Origin: Blastococcus tunisiensis
GTDB lineage: Bacteria > Actinomycetota > Actinomycetes > Mycobacteriales > Geodermatophilaceae
Length of the DNA: 64,000 nt
Assembly (NCBI RefSeq): GCF_900112815.1
Contig: NZ_FOND01000008.1
Location: 124,001-188,000 of the forward strand
Direction of reading: 5' to 3'
The notes beneath the pieces were generated by a model. That model worked only from the letters and a program-made list of their open reading frames with translations. It had not been told where the DNA came from and did no database searches. This document shows positions 1 to 7,833 of the stretch, one piece after another. Position 1 is the stretch's first letter. Each line of letters starts with the position of its first letter. A program made the translations under genes and the position numbers.

Positions 1-362
1 CCGAGCGCATCCCGACCACCCGGGCGCGGCTGGTGAAGTACGTGGTCACCGAGGAGGTCCAGATCACCGTCCCGGTCCGCCGGGAGGAGGTCCGGCTCGA
101 GCAGGTGCCGATCGACGCCCCGGCCGACCCGGGCCGCGGCGAGTCCCTGGTGGCCGAGGGTCCGTCCGCGCCGGGGACGCCGGCCGGCCTGCCGGAGGAG
201 GTCGTGCTGCACGCCGAGCGCCCGGTGGTCACCGTCGAGGTCGAGGCGATCGAGCGGGTGCGCATCCGCACCGAGGTCGTGCCGGGGCAGGAGACGGTGA
301 CCGGGCAGGTGCAGCGCGAGCGGATCACCGTCGACGAGGATCCCGGTCCGCGCCGGACCTGA
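1..362 (+). CDS. DUF2382 domain protein, C-terminal fragment
   Basis: The frame is open from the window edge (first full codon at 3) to TGA at 360-362, so the true start lies upstream. The fragment is rich in Glu, Val and Arg and repeats short beta-type stretches such as KYVVTEEVQITVPVRREEV and RPVVTVEVEAIERVRI, the pattern of DUF2382 domains. In actinobacteria this domain often follows a PRC-barrel and is linked to stress proteins. Its exact role is not known, and no catalytic residue can be named. It converges with the NhaA-type gene, the two stop codons being only a few bases apart, with no recognisable terminator between them. Confidence 0.75.
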   Translation, partial: ERIPTTRARLVKYVVTEEVQITVPVRREEVRLEQVPIDAPADPGRGESLVAEGPSAPGTPAGLPEEVVLHAERPVVTVEVEAIERVRIRTEVVPGQETVTGQVQRERITVDEDPGPRRT

Positions 363-368
363 GGCGCC

Positions 369-3005
369 TCAGCCGGGCGCCCGGGCGCCCCCGAGCAGCT
401 CGTCGGGCCCGGGGTCGACCAGGACGCGCCCGTCGGCGGCCACGACGACCGGCCGTTCCTGGTCGAGGGCGTCGAGGTCGGCGAGCATGGACCGTGCGGC
501 CTCGTCCTCCGCCGGATCCAGCCACTGGTGGACGATCCCGTGCTCGTCCAGCACGGCCTGCAGCGCGACGCTGGCCGGCCACGCCCGGTCCCCCACCACG
601 CGCAGCCCGGACGCCTTCTCGATCAGCATGGCCCGCCGCAGCAGGAACGCCCGCACGATCACGTCGGCCAGCTCCCCGTCGGCCGCCATGACCTCCCGCA
701 GCCGTCGGACGCCCATCGTGACCACCTCGCCGGGCTCCTCCACGACCACCGACCGGACGGCGCGCTGACCGGCCAGCATGTTCAGCCCGCCGAGGAACCG
801 GCCCGGTCCCACCCGTGAGATCACCCGCTGCGGGGCGCCGTCCGGGGCACTGTCCGGGGCACTGTCCCGGGCGCCGCTCTCGACGACGGCCACCGTCCCG
901 GCCAGCACGACGACGAAGTCCCACTCGGCGGCGCCGCCCCGGACCAGGACCTCGCCCGCCCGCGTCCGTCGACGGCGGCCGGCCCGCCGCAGGACCGCGA
1001 GCTGGCGCGCGTCGAGCAGCGGCGTGACCCCGGCCGGATCGGCGGGCCCGTCCGGCCCCTCGACGGCGGGCAGCCGGACCGGGGGCGACTGGGGCGCCGG
1101 GGGACGGCGGGGCGCCCGGCCGTCGGGAACCCCGGCGGCGCGCGCGGCCGGCGTCCCCCGCGGGTCCGACCGGAGCAATGCCGCCGCCAGCTCGTCGGTG
1201 CCGGCGCGCCCCTGGTGCCGGACGCCGTTGACGAAGAACGTCGGCGTCCCCTCCACCCCGCCGGCCTCCGCCCCGGCCACGTCGTCGCGCACCCGCTGGG
1301 CGTAGGTGCCGTCGCCCAGCTCGCGGGCGAACCGCTCCAGGTCGAGCCCGAGGGCCGCGGCGTGGTCGAGCAGGTCGGGTGCCTCCAGCGCGTCCTGGTG
1401 CGCGAACAGCCGGTCGTGCATCTCCCAGAACCGGCCCTGCGCACCCGCCGCCTCGACGGCCTCCGCCGCCAGCTGGGCGTGCGGGTGCACCTCCACCAGC
1501 GGCAGGTGCCGGAACACGTAGCGCAGGTCGTCGCCGAACCGGTCGCGCAGCTCGGCGACCACTCCGGTGGCCCGGCCGCAGAACGGGCACTCCATGTCCC
1601 CGTACTCCACGACCGTCAGCGGGGCGTCGACCGGACCGCGGACGTGGTCGACGCCCGGGTCGACCGGCGGGTCGAGCAGGGACGGCCGAACCGGTGCTGC
1701 CCCGCCCCGGCCGAGCAGCCGGAAGAAGAGCGCGCCGAGCGCCGTGGAGACGACGGCCGCGGCCAGGATCCCGACGGTTGCCTCCTCCCTCAGCAGCTCG
1801 TCGTCGAACGCGAGGTCGGTGACGAACAGCGAGACGGTGAAGCCGAGCCCGGTGAGCGCGGCGCCGCTCCACACGGCGCCGAGGCTGATGCCGGGCGGCA
1901 GCGCACCCAGGCGGGCACGGACGGCGAGGGTGGCGGCCAGCCCGACGCCGACGAGCTTGCCGACCGCCAGGCCGACGAAGACGCCGATGGTGACGGGGGA
2001 GGTGAGGGCGCGCTCGAGCAGCGGGGCGTCGAGCCGGACGCCGGCGTTGGCCAGCGCGAACACCGGGACGACGACGTAGCTGCTCCACGGGACGAGGACG
2101 GCGCCGATCCGCTCGTTCGGGGAGATGGCGCGCTCGACCGACAGCTTCGCCTCGCGGGCCAGCGCCGGTTCCGGGGACTGCCGGAACGCCCGCGCGAGCG
2201 ATCCCGCCCGCTCGACCTCGGCCCGCCGTGGCGGGTAGGCGCTGACCAGCAGCCCGAGCACGACACCGCCGATCGTGGCGTGCACGCCGGACTCGTACAT
2301 GGCCACCCACATCACCGCACCGACGGCGAAGTAGGCCGGGCCCCGCCAGACCTGCAGGCGGGAGAGCCCGATGAACGCCAGCACGCAGAGCCCGGCGATG
2401 CCGAGGGCGGCCAGGTCGATCTCGTCGGAGTAGAAGATCGCGATCGCGCTCAGGGCGCCGATGTCGTCGACCACCGACAGCGACAGCAGGAAGACCCGCA
2501 GCTGGATCGGGGTGTTCCGGCCGAAGAGCGCCAGCGCGCCGAGGACGAAGGCGGTGTCGGTGGCCATCGGGATGCCCCACCCGACCGCGCCCTCCCCGCC
2601 GGCGTTGATGGCCAGGTAGAGCAGCGCCGGGATCGCCAGGCCGGCCACCGCCGCGAGCGCGGGCACGGTGAGCCGGCTGCGCTGGACCAGCTCCCCCATG
2701 GACAGCTCGCGGCGCACCTCCATCCCGATCAGGAAGAAGAAGAACACCATCAGGCCGTCGTTGACCCAGTGCTGCAGGTCCATCGCGAGCTCGGCGCTGC
2801 CGAACCGGAGGCTCAGCTCGGTGTGCCAGAGCCGTTCGTACGCGCCGCCCCACGGCGAGTTCGCCCAGACCAGGGCCACCACGGTGGCCAGGACCATGAG
2901 GCCGGCCCCCGCGACGCCGGAACGCATCAGCCGCCGGGCGGGTGCCGACAGCTGCGCGGCGAGATGCCCTGACCCGGAGCGGCTGGCGCCGGCGATGACG
3001 GTCAC
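369..3005 (-). CDS. nhaA: NhaA Na+/H+ antiporter fused to DsbA-like, cNMP-type and Grx-like domains
   Basis: The product has 878 residues from the GTG at 3005, ten bases after the TetR stop; an in-frame upstream start at 3086 would overlap the TetR gene. Residues about 25-432 form an NhaA antiporter with the D180-D181 pair (VDDIGAL, E. coli D163/D164) and D150 in MATDTAF. Residues about 450-615 form a DsbA/thioredoxin-fold domain with CPFC at 473-476 and cis-Pro in GTPTFF. Residues about 660-785 look like a cyclic-nucleotide-binding fold, but the ribose-contacting Glu is Gly (FLGGLN). Residues about 800-875 resemble the small thioredoxin-like module (VVGDRAWP...HQWLDP) that precedes thioredoxin reductase in cNMP-TrxR fusions; here no reductase follows. 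NhaA-DsbA fusions are known in actinobacteria; the two extra C-terminal modules are unusual. The predicted role is sodium/proton exchange with redox or ligand sensing. Confidence 0.88.
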   Translation of the reverse strand: MTVIAGASRSGSGHLAAQLSAPARRLMRSGVAGAGLMVLATVVALVWANSPWGGAYERLWHTELSLRFGSAELAMDLQHWVNDGLMVFFFFLIGMEVRRELSMGELVQRSRLTVPALAAVAGLAIPALLYLAINAGGEGAVGWGIPMATDTAFVLGALALFGRNTPIQLRVFLLSLSVVDDIGALSAIAIFYSDEIDLAALGIAGLCVLAFIGLSRLQVWRGPAYFAVGAVMWVAMYESGVHATIGGVVLGLLVSAYPPRRAEVERAGSLARAFRQSPEPALAREAKLSVERAISPNERIGAVLVPWSSYVVVPVFALANAGVRLDAPLLERALTSPVTIGVFVGLAVGKLVGVGLAATLAVRARLGALPPGISLGAVWSGAALTGLGFTVSLFVTDLAFDDELLREEATVGILAAAVVSTALGALFFRLLGRGGAAPVRPSLLDPPVDPGVDHVRGPVDAPLTVVEYGDMECPFCGRATGVVAELRDRFGDDLRYVFRHLPLVEVHPHAQLAAEAVEAAGAQGRFWEMHDRLFAHQDALEAPDLLDHAAALGLDLERFARELGDGTYAQRVRDDVAGAEAGGVEGTPTFFVNGVRHQGRAGTDELAAALLRSDPRGTPAARAAGVPDGRAPRRPPAPQSPPVRLPAVEGPDGPADPAGVTPLLDARQLAVLRRAGRRRRTRAGEVLVRGGAAEWDFVVVLAGTVAVVESGARDSAPDSAPDGAPQRVISRVGPGRFLGGLNMLAGQRAVRSVVVEEPGEVVTMGVRRLREVMAADGELADVIVRAFLLRRAMLIEKASGLRVVGDRAWPASVALQAVLDEHGIVHQWLDPAEDEAARSMLADLDALDQERPVVVAADGRVLVDPGPDELLGGARAPG

Positions 3006-3015
3006 CCGCGGAACG

Positions 3016-3660
3016 CTAGGACCTCGATGTTTCCGGCGGGAGACCCAGCCGCCGGCGGACCACCCGACGGGCCACCCCGAGGGCACCCGGATCGTCCTGC
3101 AGGACGAAGGTGGCCGCCGCGGCGAGGATGGTGCCGTTGAGCTCGAAGGCCAGCTGCCCGGGGTCCTCGTCGGAGGCCAGCTGCCCCGTCCCGATCGCGT
3201 CCGCCGCGAACCCGTGCAGCAGCTGGAGGAAGCCGGTCTGGAAGTCGGCCACCTTCTCCTTCACCGGCCCGGGGCGGGTGCCCATCTCCAGCGCTGCCCC
3301 GGCGAAGAAGCAGCCGCCGGGGAACGTCCGGCGGGCCAGGTGGTCGAAGAACGCGTCGCAGACGGCGACCAGCCGGTCCCGGCCGGCCGGTGCGGCCAGC
3401 GCGGGCGCGATCACCTCGTCCCGGAAGATCGTGCCCGCCTCGTCGACGGTGGCCAGCTGCAGCTCCTGCTTGGACCCGAAGTGCGCGTAGAGGCCGCTCT
3501 TGCTCATGCCCAGCGCCCCCGCCAGGTTGCCGATGGACAGACCCTCCAGCCCGTCCACGGTCGCGAGGGACACCGCCTCCCGCAGGATCGCTCGCCGTGT
3601 CCGTTCCCCGTCGGCTCGGGCACGGCGCGCCAGGGGCGGCTGGACGGCGGGCACGGGCAT
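3016..3660 (-). CDS. TetR/AcrR family transcriptional regulator
   Basis: A 214-residue repressor-type protein. The N-terminal helix-turn-helix spans about residues 18-65, with RRAILREAVSLATVDG and the recognition helix MSKSGLYAHFGSKQEL; the C-terminal ligand domain contains FPGGCFFAGAALEMGTRPG. It is encoded directly upstream of the NhaA fusion (ten-base gap) and divergent from the DsrE gene. A near-perfect palindrome at 3672-3689 lies about 12 bases before its ATG, so autoregulation and control of both directions is likely. The inducer is unknown. Confidence 0.9.
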   Translation of the reverse strand: MPVPAVQPPLARRARADGERTRRAILREAVSLATVDGLEGLSIGNLAGALGMSKSGLYAHFGSKQELQLATVDEAGTIFRDEVIAPALAAPAGRDRLVAVCDAFFDHLARRTFPGGCFFAGAALEMGTRPGPVKEKVADFQTGFLQLLHGFAADAIGTGQLASDEDPGQLAFELNGTILAAAATFVLQDDPGALGVARRVVRRRLGLPPETSRS

Positions 3661-3671
3661 GCAGACAACTT

Positions 3672-3689
3672 AGCACGATCGGTCGTACT
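3672..3689. promoter_or_regulatory. candidate TetR operator
   Basis: The 18-bp imperfect palindrome AGCACGATCGGTCGTACT matches its reverse complement at 14 of 18 positions. It lies between the divergent TetR and DsrE genes, close to the TetR start. Length and half-site form (ACGA...TCGT) are typical of TetR operators. Binding is inferred. Confidence 0.55.
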
Positions 3690-3740
3690 TTCTGCGGCGT
3701 CCGTGCGGCTCACCGCACGGCGTCCGGAGGGAGAACGGCC

Positions 3741-4106
3741 ATGGCACAGAAGGCAGTGATCAGCCTGACGACGGGGCTGGAGGACGCGGAGAAGGTCACC
3801 GTGGCGTTCCTCGTGGCGGTCGGGGCGGCCGAGACCGGCCGTCAGACCCTGATGTTCCTCACCAAGGAGGCGGTCCGCGTCGCACTGGAGGGCGTGGCCA
3901 CCGGCACCGCCTGCGAGGGGTGCCCGCCCCTGCGCTCGCTGATGGAGCGCTACGTCGCCGCCGGTGGCAGCTACCTCGTGTGCCCGATCTGCTTCGACGC
4001 CAAGGGCCTGGACAAGGGCGACCTGATCACCGGCGCCGAGCTCGGCGGCACCGTGCCGATGTGGAACTGGATCGGCGACGAGGGCGCGGTGACCTTCAGC
4101 TACTGA
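3741..4106 (+). CDS. DsrE family sulfur-relay-like protein
   Basis: A 121-residue protein starting at ATG 3741 behind the Shine-Dalgarno GGAGGGAG. It has the DsrE/DsrF fold pattern: SLTTGLEDAEKVTVAFLVAV near the N-terminus, then MFLTKEAVR, and cysteines in CEGCPPL and in VCPICFDAKGL. DsrE-like proteins carry sulfur as persulfide or act in sulfide and redox sensing. Here there are three to four cysteines in two close groups, so persulfide or metal binding is possible. It is divergent from the TetR-NhaA fusion pair and shares their regulatory gap, which hints at a common redox or sulfur stress response. The specific function is unknown. Confidence 0.82.
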   Translation: MAQKAVISLTTGLEDAEKVTVAFLVAVGAAETGRQTLMFLTKEAVRVALEGVATGTACEGCPPLRSLMERYVAAGGSYLVCPICFDAKGLDKGDLITGAELGGTVPMWNWIGDEGAVTFSY

Positions 4107-4130
4107 CGACCTCCAGTTGCTGACGCCCTG

Positions 4131-4907
4131 TCAGCTGTTGCTCGCGCCGCGGCGGTCGGGGAGGAAGCGCAGCCGGTCACGGGTGCCGGCCACCTCGGCC
4201 GGGTCGACGTCGGCCAGCACCATCGTCTCGACACCGGCCGCGGTGGCCAGCAGCTCCCCCATCGGGCTGATGATCCGGCTGTCGCCGGCGTGCTCGGTGC
4301 CGTCGCCGGCCGTCCCGACCCGGTTGCAGCCGACCACGTAGGCCTGGTTCTCGATCGCCCGGGCCTGCAGCAGCGTCTGCCAGTGGGTCCGGCGGGCGGC
4401 CGGCCAGTTGGCCGGCACCAGGTAGACGTCGGTGTGCGGTGCGGCCGCCCAGAACACGTCGGCGAAGCGCAGGTCGTAGCAGATGAACGGCGTGATCCGC
4501 AGGCCGCCGACCTCGACGGTGACCGGGCCCTCGCCCGCCGAGAACCGCTCGTGCTCGCCGGCGTGGGTGAAGGGGTGCAGCTTGCGGTAGCGGTGCACGG
4601 TGCCGTCCGGCCCGGCGAGGACGAAGGAGTTGTAGGGCAGCGCTGCCTCTCCCCCGGCGATCTCCGGACAGCTGCCGCCGATCCACACGCCGTGCTCGGC
4701 GGCCTGCCCGGCGAGGAAGCGCGCCGAGGGACCCCCCTCGGGCTCGCCGATCCCGGGTGTCATGGAGAACCCGGTGCTGAAGGTCTCGGTGAGCAGCACG
4801 AGCTCGGCCCCCGCCCCGGCGGCGTGCGCGACCTGCGGGGCGAGCCGATCGAAGTTCGCGTCCCGGTCCTCCCAGACGATGTCGTGCTGCACCGCGGCGA
4901 TCCTCAC
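4131..4907 (-). CDS. nitrilase-superfamily amidohydrolase, probable omega-amidase
   Basis: A 258-residue carbon-nitrogen hydrolase with the full Glu-Lys-Cys triad: E41 (LLTETFS), K109 (YRKLHPF) and C143 (FICYDLRF). The close Nit2/YafV-type pattern suggests omega-amidase activity: hydrolysis of alpha-ketoglutaramate or alpha-ketosuccinamate to the keto acid plus ammonia. Its ATG overlaps the aminotransferase stop by four bases, so the two are translationally coupled. Glutamine transaminase plus omega-amidase is an established pair, for example in methionine salvage, and the neighbour fits. Other amide substrates cannot be excluded. Confidence 0.88.
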   Translation of the reverse strand: MRIAAVQHDIVWEDRDANFDRLAPQVAHAAGAGAELVLLTETFSTGFSMTPGIGEPEGGPSARFLAGQAAEHGVWIGGSCPEIAGGEAALPYNSFVLAGPDGTVHRYRKLHPFTHAGEHERFSAGEGPVTVEVGGLRITPFICYDLRFADVFWAAAPHTDVYLVPANWPAARRTHWQTLLQARAIENQAYVVGCNRVGTAGDGTEHAGDSRIISPMGELLATAAGVETMVLADVDPAEVAGTRDRLRFLPDRRGASNS

Positions 4908-6106
4908 GCCAGCCTCCCCAACCTCTCGACCGCTTCCCCGAGCACCGCGTCGCTCTTGCAGAACGCGAACCGCACCAGGTGCCGGCCCAGGTGCGCGTGC
5001 TCCGGGGCATAGAAGACCACGGTCGGCACGGCGACGACGCCGGCCCGCTCCGGCAGCGTGCGGCAGAACGCCAGGCCGTCGCCGTCGGGCTGCACCGGCC
5101 GCACGTCCACGGTCGCGAAGTAGGTGGCCGCCGGGCTGATCACCGGCAGCCCGGCCGCGGCGAGCCCCTGCACCAGGACGTCCCGGCGGTACTGGAGGTC
5201 GCGTGCAGCGGCGGCGAAGTACTCGTCCGGCAGCCCCAGCCCCGCGGCGACGGCGGGCTGGAACGGGCCGCCGTTGACGTAGGTGAGGAACTGCTTGGCG
5301 GTGCGGACGGCGGCGACCAGCGGCGCCGGCCCGCAGATCCAGCCGATCTTCCAGCCGGTCACGTTGAAGGTCTTCCCCGCGCTGCCGACCACGAGCGTGC
5401 GCTCGGCCATCCCCGGGAACGTGGCGATCGACAGGTGCTGCCCCCCGTCGAAGACCAGGTGCTCGTAGACCTCGTCGGCGAGCACCAGCAGGTCGTTCGC
5501 CACCGCGAGCTCGGCCAGCAGCGCCAGCTCCGCACCGGTGAAGACCTTGCCGGTCGGGTTGTGCGGGGTGTTGAGCAGCAGGACCTTCGTGCGCGCCGTG
5601 ATCGCTGTCCGCAGGTCGTCGGGGTCGAACGTCCAGGGGCCGGACGGCTCGGTGGGGGACGACGGGGCCGGCGGGTGCAGCGGCACGGGGCGGGCCACGC
5701 CACCGGCCATGGCGATGCCCGCGGCGTAGCAGTCGTACATCGGCTCGAACAGCACGACCTCGTCGCCGGTCTCCAGCAGCGCGAGCAGGGTGGCCGACAG
5801 CGCCTCGGTGGCGCCGGCGGTCACGAGGACCTCGGTGCCGGGGTCGCGGTCCAGCCCGCGGAACCGCCGGACGTGCTCCGCGACGGCGGTGCGCAGCTCG
5901 GGGATGCCCGGTCCCGGGGGGTACTGGTCGGCGGCCGTGCCGATCGCCGCCCGGGCCACGTCGAGCACCTCCGGCGGGCCGGGGTAGTCGGGGAAGCCCT
6001 GCCCGAGGTTGACCGACCCGGTGGCCACCGCGAGGGCGCTCATCTCGGCGAAGACCGTCGTCCCGAAGCCCTGCAACCGGGCCGCGAGGTGCGGGACGCG
6101 GCTCAT
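4904..6106 (-). CDS. PLP-dependent aminotransferase (glutamine transaminase K / MtnE-like)
   Basis: A 400-residue class I/II (fold type I) aminotransferase. It shows NLGQGFPDYPGPPEV at the substrate entry, TAGATEAL, NTPHNPTGKVF, the LADEVYEHLVFD Asp-Tyr motif, and the Schiff-base lysine in SAGKTFNVTGWK. This resembles kynurenine/glutamine transaminases and the methionine-salvage enzyme MtnE. Start ATG at 6106 overlaps the RNB gene stop by four bases; its own stop overlaps the amidase start. The pairing with an omega-amidase supports a glutamine-linked transamination of a keto acid such as 2-keto-4-methylthiobutyrate; this is inference from family and context. Confidence 0.92.
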   Translation of the reverse strand: MSRVPHLAARLQGFGTTVFAEMSALAVATGSVNLGQGFPDYPGPPEVLDVARAAIGTAADQYPPGPGIPELRTAVAEHVRRFRGLDRDPGTEVLVTAGATEALSATLLALLETGDEVVLFEPMYDCYAAGIAMAGGVARPVPLHPPAPSSPTEPSGPWTFDPDDLRTAITARTKVLLLNTPHNPTGKVFTGAELALLAELAVANDLLVLADEVYEHLVFDGGQHLSIATFPGMAERTLVVGSAGKTFNVTGWKIGWICGPAPLVAAVRTAKQFLTYVNGGPFQPAVAAGLGLPDEYFAAAARDLQYRRDVLVQGLAAAGLPVISPAATYFATVDVRPVQPDGDGLAFCRTLPERAGVVAVPTVVFYAPEHAHLGRHLVRFAFCKSDAVLGEAVERLGRLA

Positions 6107-7539
6107 GCCGCTCCCTCCAGCGCGAAGCGGACCGTCCGGCCGGCGACGTCGGCCTGCTCCAGCCGCACGCGCACCCGCGTGCCCGGGCGCAGCTGCTCGC
6201 CGGTGCAGCGTCCCCGGATCGCCAGGTCGTCCAGCACGACGGTGCCCCGGCCGTCCTCGGCGTCGACGACCACGGCGGAGAACAGCTGTCCCTCCCGGCC
6301 GCGCAGCAGCCATGCCTCGGTGGCGTCGAGCACCGCGCGTTCGACGTCCCGGGTCCGCCGGTCCGAGGCCGCCATCAGCGCGGGCAGCTCCGGCAGCGCG
6401 GCCCGCAGCCCGGGATCCGGTTCGCGGCCCGCGGCCAGGGCGAGGCAGACCTCGGTGCCGAACCGGTCGACCAGCCGGCGCAGCGGCGCGGTCACGTGCG
6501 CGTACGGCGCACCCACCCCGCCGTGCCCGGGCTCGTCGGGCGGCGGACCGTCGAACGCGGTGTAGGCCGCCCCCCGCAGCAGGGTGACCGCCTCCTCGAG
6601 GAACGCCGCGTGGCCCGGGCGGGACGGGTCGAGCCCGGCGATGACGGCGCCCGGACCCGCCCCGTCGGGCCAGTCCACCCCGAGCGCGGGGGCGAGCAGC
6701 CGCAGCCGGTCGACGTCCCGGGGCCGGGCGGGCGGGAGCGTCCGCAGCAGGCCGACGCCACCGTCCAGCATCAGCATCGCGGCGCACCGGCCGGTGAGCA
6801 GCGAGATCTCGGCGTTCCAGTCCTCGACCGGGAGATCACCGCGCAGGACCAGCGTCCACCCGCCGTCGGGGGTGGCCTGCACCTCCTGGTCGGGCGTGCC
6901 GAGTTCGATGGCGCCGCGCTCGGCGGCCCGCCGCTGCAGCAGGGCACCGACGGCGGGCAGCAGGGCGAGCGGCCCGGGCAGCGTGCCGGCGTCGGCCTGC
7001 GCCTGCACGGATGGGTAGTCCAGCTGCGCGCGGCTGCGCACCCGCGCCCGGCGGAGGTCCACCCGCACCGGCTCCCCGTCGCCGTCGAGGTCGACGGTCC
7101 ACAGCGCGGCGGCGCGCAGCTCACCGGGCAGCAGGCTGGCCGCGCCCTCGCTGAGCACCGCCGGGTGCAGCGGCGTCCGGGAGTCGGGGCTGTAGAGCGT
7201 CTGCCCGCGCCGGCGGGCCTCCCCGTCCAGCGCGCCCCCGAGCTCGACCACCGCGCCGACGTCGGCGATCGCGTAGCTGACCCGGTAGCCGTCGCCCCGG
7301 GCAGCGAGGTGCACCGCCTGGTCGAGGTCGCGGCTGCCGACCGGGTCCAGGGTGACCAGCGGGAGGTCGGTGGCGTCGAGCTCGGGCAGCCGCGGCTGCG
7401 CCGCGCGGCGCTCGGCCTCGGCGAGCACCGCGGCCGGGAACTCCTCGGGGACGTCGAACTCGGCGCGGATGGCGGCGAAGTCCGGCTCCTCCCCGGCGGC
7501 CGCCGGCCACCGGGGCACGCGGATCGGGGCACGGACCAT
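6103..7539 (-). CDS. RNB-domain ribonuclease (RNase II/R family)
   Basis: A 478-residue exoribonuclease-like protein. The RNB catalytic signature LVTLDPVGSRDLDQAVHL (about residues 61-78) carries the Asp residues that bind magnesium; SYAIADVGAVVE and TLYSPDSRTPLHPAVLSEG follow, and an OB/S1-like tail ends the protein. It lacks the N-terminal cold-shock domains of full RNase R, as in the short actinobacterial family. Predicted to degrade RNA 3' to 5'. It heads a three-gene chain with four-base overlaps (ribonuclease, aminotransferase, amidase). A parS-like palindrome lies 25 bases before the start codon. Confidence 0.92.
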   Translation of the reverse strand: MVRAPIRVPRWPAAAGEEPDFAAIRAEFDVPEEFPAAVLAEAERRAAQPRLPELDATDLPLVTLDPVGSRDLDQAVHLAARGDGYRVSYAIADVGAVVELGGALDGEARRRGQTLYSPDSRTPLHPAVLSEGAASLLPGELRAAALWTVDLDGDGEPVRVDLRRARVRSRAQLDYPSVQAQADAGTLPGPLALLPAVGALLQRRAAERGAIELGTPDQEVQATPDGGWTLVLRGDLPVEDWNAEISLLTGRCAAMLMLDGGVGLLRTLPPARPRDVDRLRLLAPALGVDWPDGAGPGAVIAGLDPSRPGHAAFLEEAVTLLRGAAYTAFDGPPPDEPGHGGVGAPYAHVTAPLRRLVDRFGTEVCLALAAGREPDPGLRAALPELPALMAASDRRTRDVERAVLDATEAWLLRGREGQLFSAVVVDAEDGRGTVVLDDLAIRGRCTGEQLRPGTRVRVRLEQADVAGRTVRFALEGAA

Positions 7540-7563
7540 GCAGGGAGCCTGGCAGAGCGGACG

Positions 7564-7577
7564 GTTCCACGTGGAAC
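7564..7577. other. parS-like ParB-binding site 1
   Basis: The perfect 14-bp palindrome GTTCCACGTGGAAC lies in the leader of the RNB ribonuclease gene. It differs from the common bacterial parS core GTTTCACGTGAAAC only by the symmetrical T-to-C change. The same sequence recurs at 37085 and 51480. Confidence 0.7.
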
Positions 7578-7612
7578 GACGGCCCTCCGCACGGCCGGTG
7601 GGAGCAGGCGCG

Positions 7613-7828
7613 CTACGCGATCCGGACGTCCTCCATGCCGTCGGCGGAGACGACGTCGCCGCGGCGCAGCTGGCGGCCGCGCCGCTCCTCGGGCTCCCCG
7701 TTGACCCGCACCGTGCCGGAGAACAGCACGTCCTTCACCTGAGCGCCGGTGGGGACGGCGTCGACGAGCTTGAGCAGCTGGCCGAGCCGGATGGTGTCCT
7801 CACCGGGGCGGAGCTCGACGGTGCGCAT
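7613..7828 (-). CDS. small S4-domain RNA-binding protein
   Basis: A 71-residue protein that is nearly all S4 domain: IRLGQLLKLVDAVPTGAQVK, then VLFSGTVRVNGEPEERRGRQL and RRGDVVSADG. This is the YbcJ/YaaA-type single S4 protein, which binds RNA, often structured rRNA. It begins five bases after the MOSC gene stop and precedes the RNB ribonuclease, so it may belong to one transcript. The RNA target is unknown. Confidence 0.9.
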   Translation of the reverse strand: MRTVELRPGEDTIRLGQLLKLVDAVPTGAQVKDVLFSGTVRVNGEPEERRGRQLRRGDVVSADGMEDVRIA

Positions 7829-7833
7829 GGTGG

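Noticed and set aside
1215-2972. Long plus-strand frame opposite the NhaA gene
   Set aside because: Gln/Arg/Gly/Asp-rich shadow of a clear antiporter; no domain.
4107-4130. Terminator between DsrE and omega-amidase genes
   Set aside because: CAGTTGCTGAC/GTCAGCTGTTG pairs only over about seven bases, too weak to call.
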